A stretch of 21,042 nt of DNA from the NCBI GenBank assembly GCA_003339415.1, contig PDHQ01000476.1, forward strand, positions 1-21,042, given 5' to 3'. Below are positions 19,621-21,042 of this stretch, one piece after another (the stretch's first letter is position 1; each line of letters opens with the position of its first letter). The notes under the pieces were generated by a model, which saw only the letters and a list, made by a program, of their open reading frames with translations, did not search any database and was not told where the DNA came from. The translations under genes were made by a program, and so were the position numbers. The DNA comes from Ophiocordyceps camponoti-saundersi (nom. inval.) (lineage: Eukaryota > Ascomycota > Sordariomycetes > Hypocreales > Ophiocordycipitaceae).

Positions 19621-20400
19621 CTTAGTATAGAACGCTATTAAATTCTGCCTATACTAGAGCCGCTCTTAGCTTATTCCGGCCTAGACTCTTAGCTAGCCGC
19701 TATACGTGCTAAATTTACGATCGACGGAGCCGTAATTAGGGAGCCTAAGTCCTAGTTTTACTATATCTTTTCTCGTCTTAGCACCTTTTAGTAAACGTTC
19801 CTTCTATACGTTACTACGGCTATAGATTTTTCTTATTAGCTTAAAGCTTTTTTAGCGTATATCTCCGAGCTTTTCGGGGAGAGTTATAAGGAGCGCTAAG
19901 TAGGTCTTTCCTTAGTTAGGATATATTAGGGGCCGTTAAAGCCTCTCGGAGAATACGTTATAAGGTAGGAATATACCCTCTTCGAGGCCGGACCGTTATA
20001 TTAGTTTAATTACGCTAAGATTATTCTACTTTTATCCGGGCTACGTAAGGAGCTATAAAAGCGCTTAGATTATAAAAACTAGCTTACGATATATACGGCC
20101 TTTACTAGCTTTCTTCGAGGCTTTAATAGAGTATTTAGTTCCGGGAATATTCCTAACGCGCTAGTTAATTTGCCGCCCCCCCCTTTAACTAACCTAATAG
20201 ATATCGCGTTTATATAATCTTATTTTAGCACTACTAAGCGCTAGCGTTACTATTAATATAACTAAATTAGTTATTTTAAGCGTAATTATCTAAAGCTTCG
20301 TAAGTAAATAGGGATATTAGAGTTAAGGCTTTCTATAAGTAAAGCGGGGAAGTTAGAGGTAAATCTAAAGTATTTTAATTAAGGGGATAATAAGTAAGGA
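19621..20400 (+). pseudogene. Gypsy-type Gag (capsid and zinc knuckle), RIP-degraded
   Basis: Frame 1 is protein-like for about 260 codons. The capsid homology region is clear: YSFLAYISELFG-like text, then KERxVGLSLVRIYxG, PLGEYVI, LFEAGPLY, AKIILLLSGLRKELxKRLDYK, which resembles retrotransposon Gag capsid domains (QG-F-EYV-E, then a leucine-rich GL-KELQ-RL segment). A Pro-rich linker follows (LPPPPLTN) and then a zinc knuckle at 20248-20289 whose four ligand codons all read Tyr. Stops are TAA/TAG at Gln/Trp sites. The start codon is not certain because ATG is itself a RIP target. Gag would have formed the virus-like particle of the element. Confidence 0.75.
20248..20289 (+). pseudogene. CCHC zinc knuckle with all four ligands changed to Tyr
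   Basis: Frame 1 reads R, then Y-Y-stop-Y-N-stop-I-S-Y-F-K-R-N-Y. The Tyr codons at 20248, 20257, 20272 and 20287 have exactly the C-x2-C-x4-H-x4-C spacing, and the stops fall at Gln codons. TGY to TAY and CAY to TAY are the two changes RIP makes at Cys and His codons. Confidence 0.75.
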
Positions 20401-20918
20401 GGGATAAGTATACGCTAAATATTATAGCCTAGGTAATTTCCGGCCTCGTTATATTACCTTATATAAGGATAGTCCGCGCGCGGCTTAGGCGCGTAGATTT
20501 ATTAATAAGTACGTACCGTAATTATATTACGCCCTAGCTTATAAATTAGCGCTAGCGGTATATAGCGATAAGTATACGGCTAGTTTTATTATTTATTATA
20601 ATTAGGTTATTCTCTAAGCTTCCTATAACTAGTATAGTGCTACCTAGTCTTATACGCTAGCTATATAAGTAAGTTTTTACTACTAATATATAAGTTTATT
20701 AATTCCTATTTTAAGTAGTATTACGATTCTAAGCTTATTAGAATCTTCCCTATAAGGATCGGGGTTTAATTCCCTAGGCTATAAGGGAGCCCTTCCGCCC
20801 TCTTATCCTTATCTTTACGGAGGCTATTAAGCTATCGGCTAGGGTTTATATAGAGCGTTCTGCTAGCGTAATAGTATATAACTTTTCCGTCCTACGCTTC
20901 TACTTCCTCGGCTAGCTT
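20401..20918. other. Post-gag untranslated region of the nested LTR element
   Basis: After the gag frame dissolves in stops at about 20400, no frame reads as protease, RT or integrase. The sequence keeps many CpG sites (CGCGCGCGG at 20474-20482) but almost no CpA/TpG. I see no further gene before the polypurine tract. Confidence 0.55.
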
Positions 20919-20928
20919 AAGGAGGGGG
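20919..20928 (+). other. Polypurine tract of the nested LTR element
   Basis: AAGGAGGGGG lies three bases before the start of the 3' LTR at 20932, the standard place and composition of the plus-strand primer of LTR retrotransposons. Confidence 0.75.
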
Positions 20929-20931
20929 CTA

Positions 20932-21042
20932 TATAAGGGATTAGTTTATAACTAATTATAGCTAGATAGGGGGGATTATAGCGGATATATTTAGGTCTTC
21001 CCGATAGCGCTTAGTTATCGCGCGGGGTATATAGCTAGCTTA
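20932..21042 (+). repeat. 3' LTR, cut by the window end
   Basis: Second copy of the LTR, 1566 bases after the first. It keeps C or G at some positions mutated in the 5' copy (for example TCTTCCCGATAG against TTTTCCTAATAG) and vice versa, so the two LTRs were mutated independently by transitions. Confidence 0.85.

Larger units (their letters stand above)
19366..21042 (+). mobile_element. Gag-only LTR retrotransposon nested in the copia element (continues past window)
   Basis: A 111-base direct repeat (19366-19476 and 20932-21042) brackets about 1.45 kb that contains a gag frame and little else. A polypurine tract directly precedes the second repeat, as expected for a 3' LTR. Both repeats start TATAA, which fits an ancestral TG start after RIP. 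Integrase, RT and protease cannot fit in the remaining ~530 bases. It is therefore either a gag-only non-autonomous family (TR-GAG-like, as described in plants) or an internal deletion derivative. The insertion point lies inside copia RNase H. Its gag matches the Gypsy/Ty3-type capsid pattern, so the mobilising partner would be a Gypsy element. Confidence 0.75.

Noticed and set aside
19366..21042. Simple tandem duplication of a 1.57 kb unit instead of an LTR element
   Set aside because: A polypurine tract directly before the second repeat, a Gag frame in between, a TG-type (now TA) start and interruption of an RNase H frame at the first repeat all favour LTRs. The window end prevents full exclusion.

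Overview
This window looks like an AT-rich, gene-poor block of a filamentous ascomycete (Pezizomycotina) genome. Three things point there. Most of the DNA carries the signature of repeat-induced point mutation (RIP): CpA and TpG dinucleotides are almost absent, TpA is in excess, and CpG is still common. The one intact gene has short fungal introns. The degraded repeats read as fungal retrotransposon polyproteins in which Gln/Trp codons have become TAA/TAG and Cys/His codons have become Tyr codons. No species can be named from sequence alone.

Layout. 1-140 is a (TAA)n microsatellite. 141-2682 is fully RIP-degraded AT-rich DNA that includes a ~215 bp tandem duplication. 2691-3644 is a 954 bp element with ~170 bp terminal inverted repeats, an apparent 8-10 bp target duplication and a broken internal reading frame; it resembles a non-autonomous Mutator-like (Pack-MULE-type) element. 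About 3758-5875 is a sharply bounded island of normal composition. It holds one intact gene, a TMS1/SERINC membrane protein (479 aa, three exons, minus strand), and a possible relic of a Zn(II)2Cys6 regulator gene convergent with it. 5876-15600 is a long RIP-degraded repeat block with several protein-like but unidentified frames. About 15600-19365 is a RIP-killed Ty1/copia retrotransposon (gag zinc knuckle, integrase, reverse transcriptase, RNase H). It is cut inside RNase H by a second LTR element (19366 to beyond the window end) that carries only a gag frame between two LTRs.

The genes do not form a pathway. The biology is genomic: one housekeeping membrane-protein gene has stayed intact between nested transposons inactivated by RIP. 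The most notable observations are the nested gag-only LTR element, the TIR element with its captured-looking frame, Zn-ligand and catalytic residues rewritten in the pattern RIP predicts, and a context effect in which nearly all surviving CpA/TpG sites are GCA/TGC.
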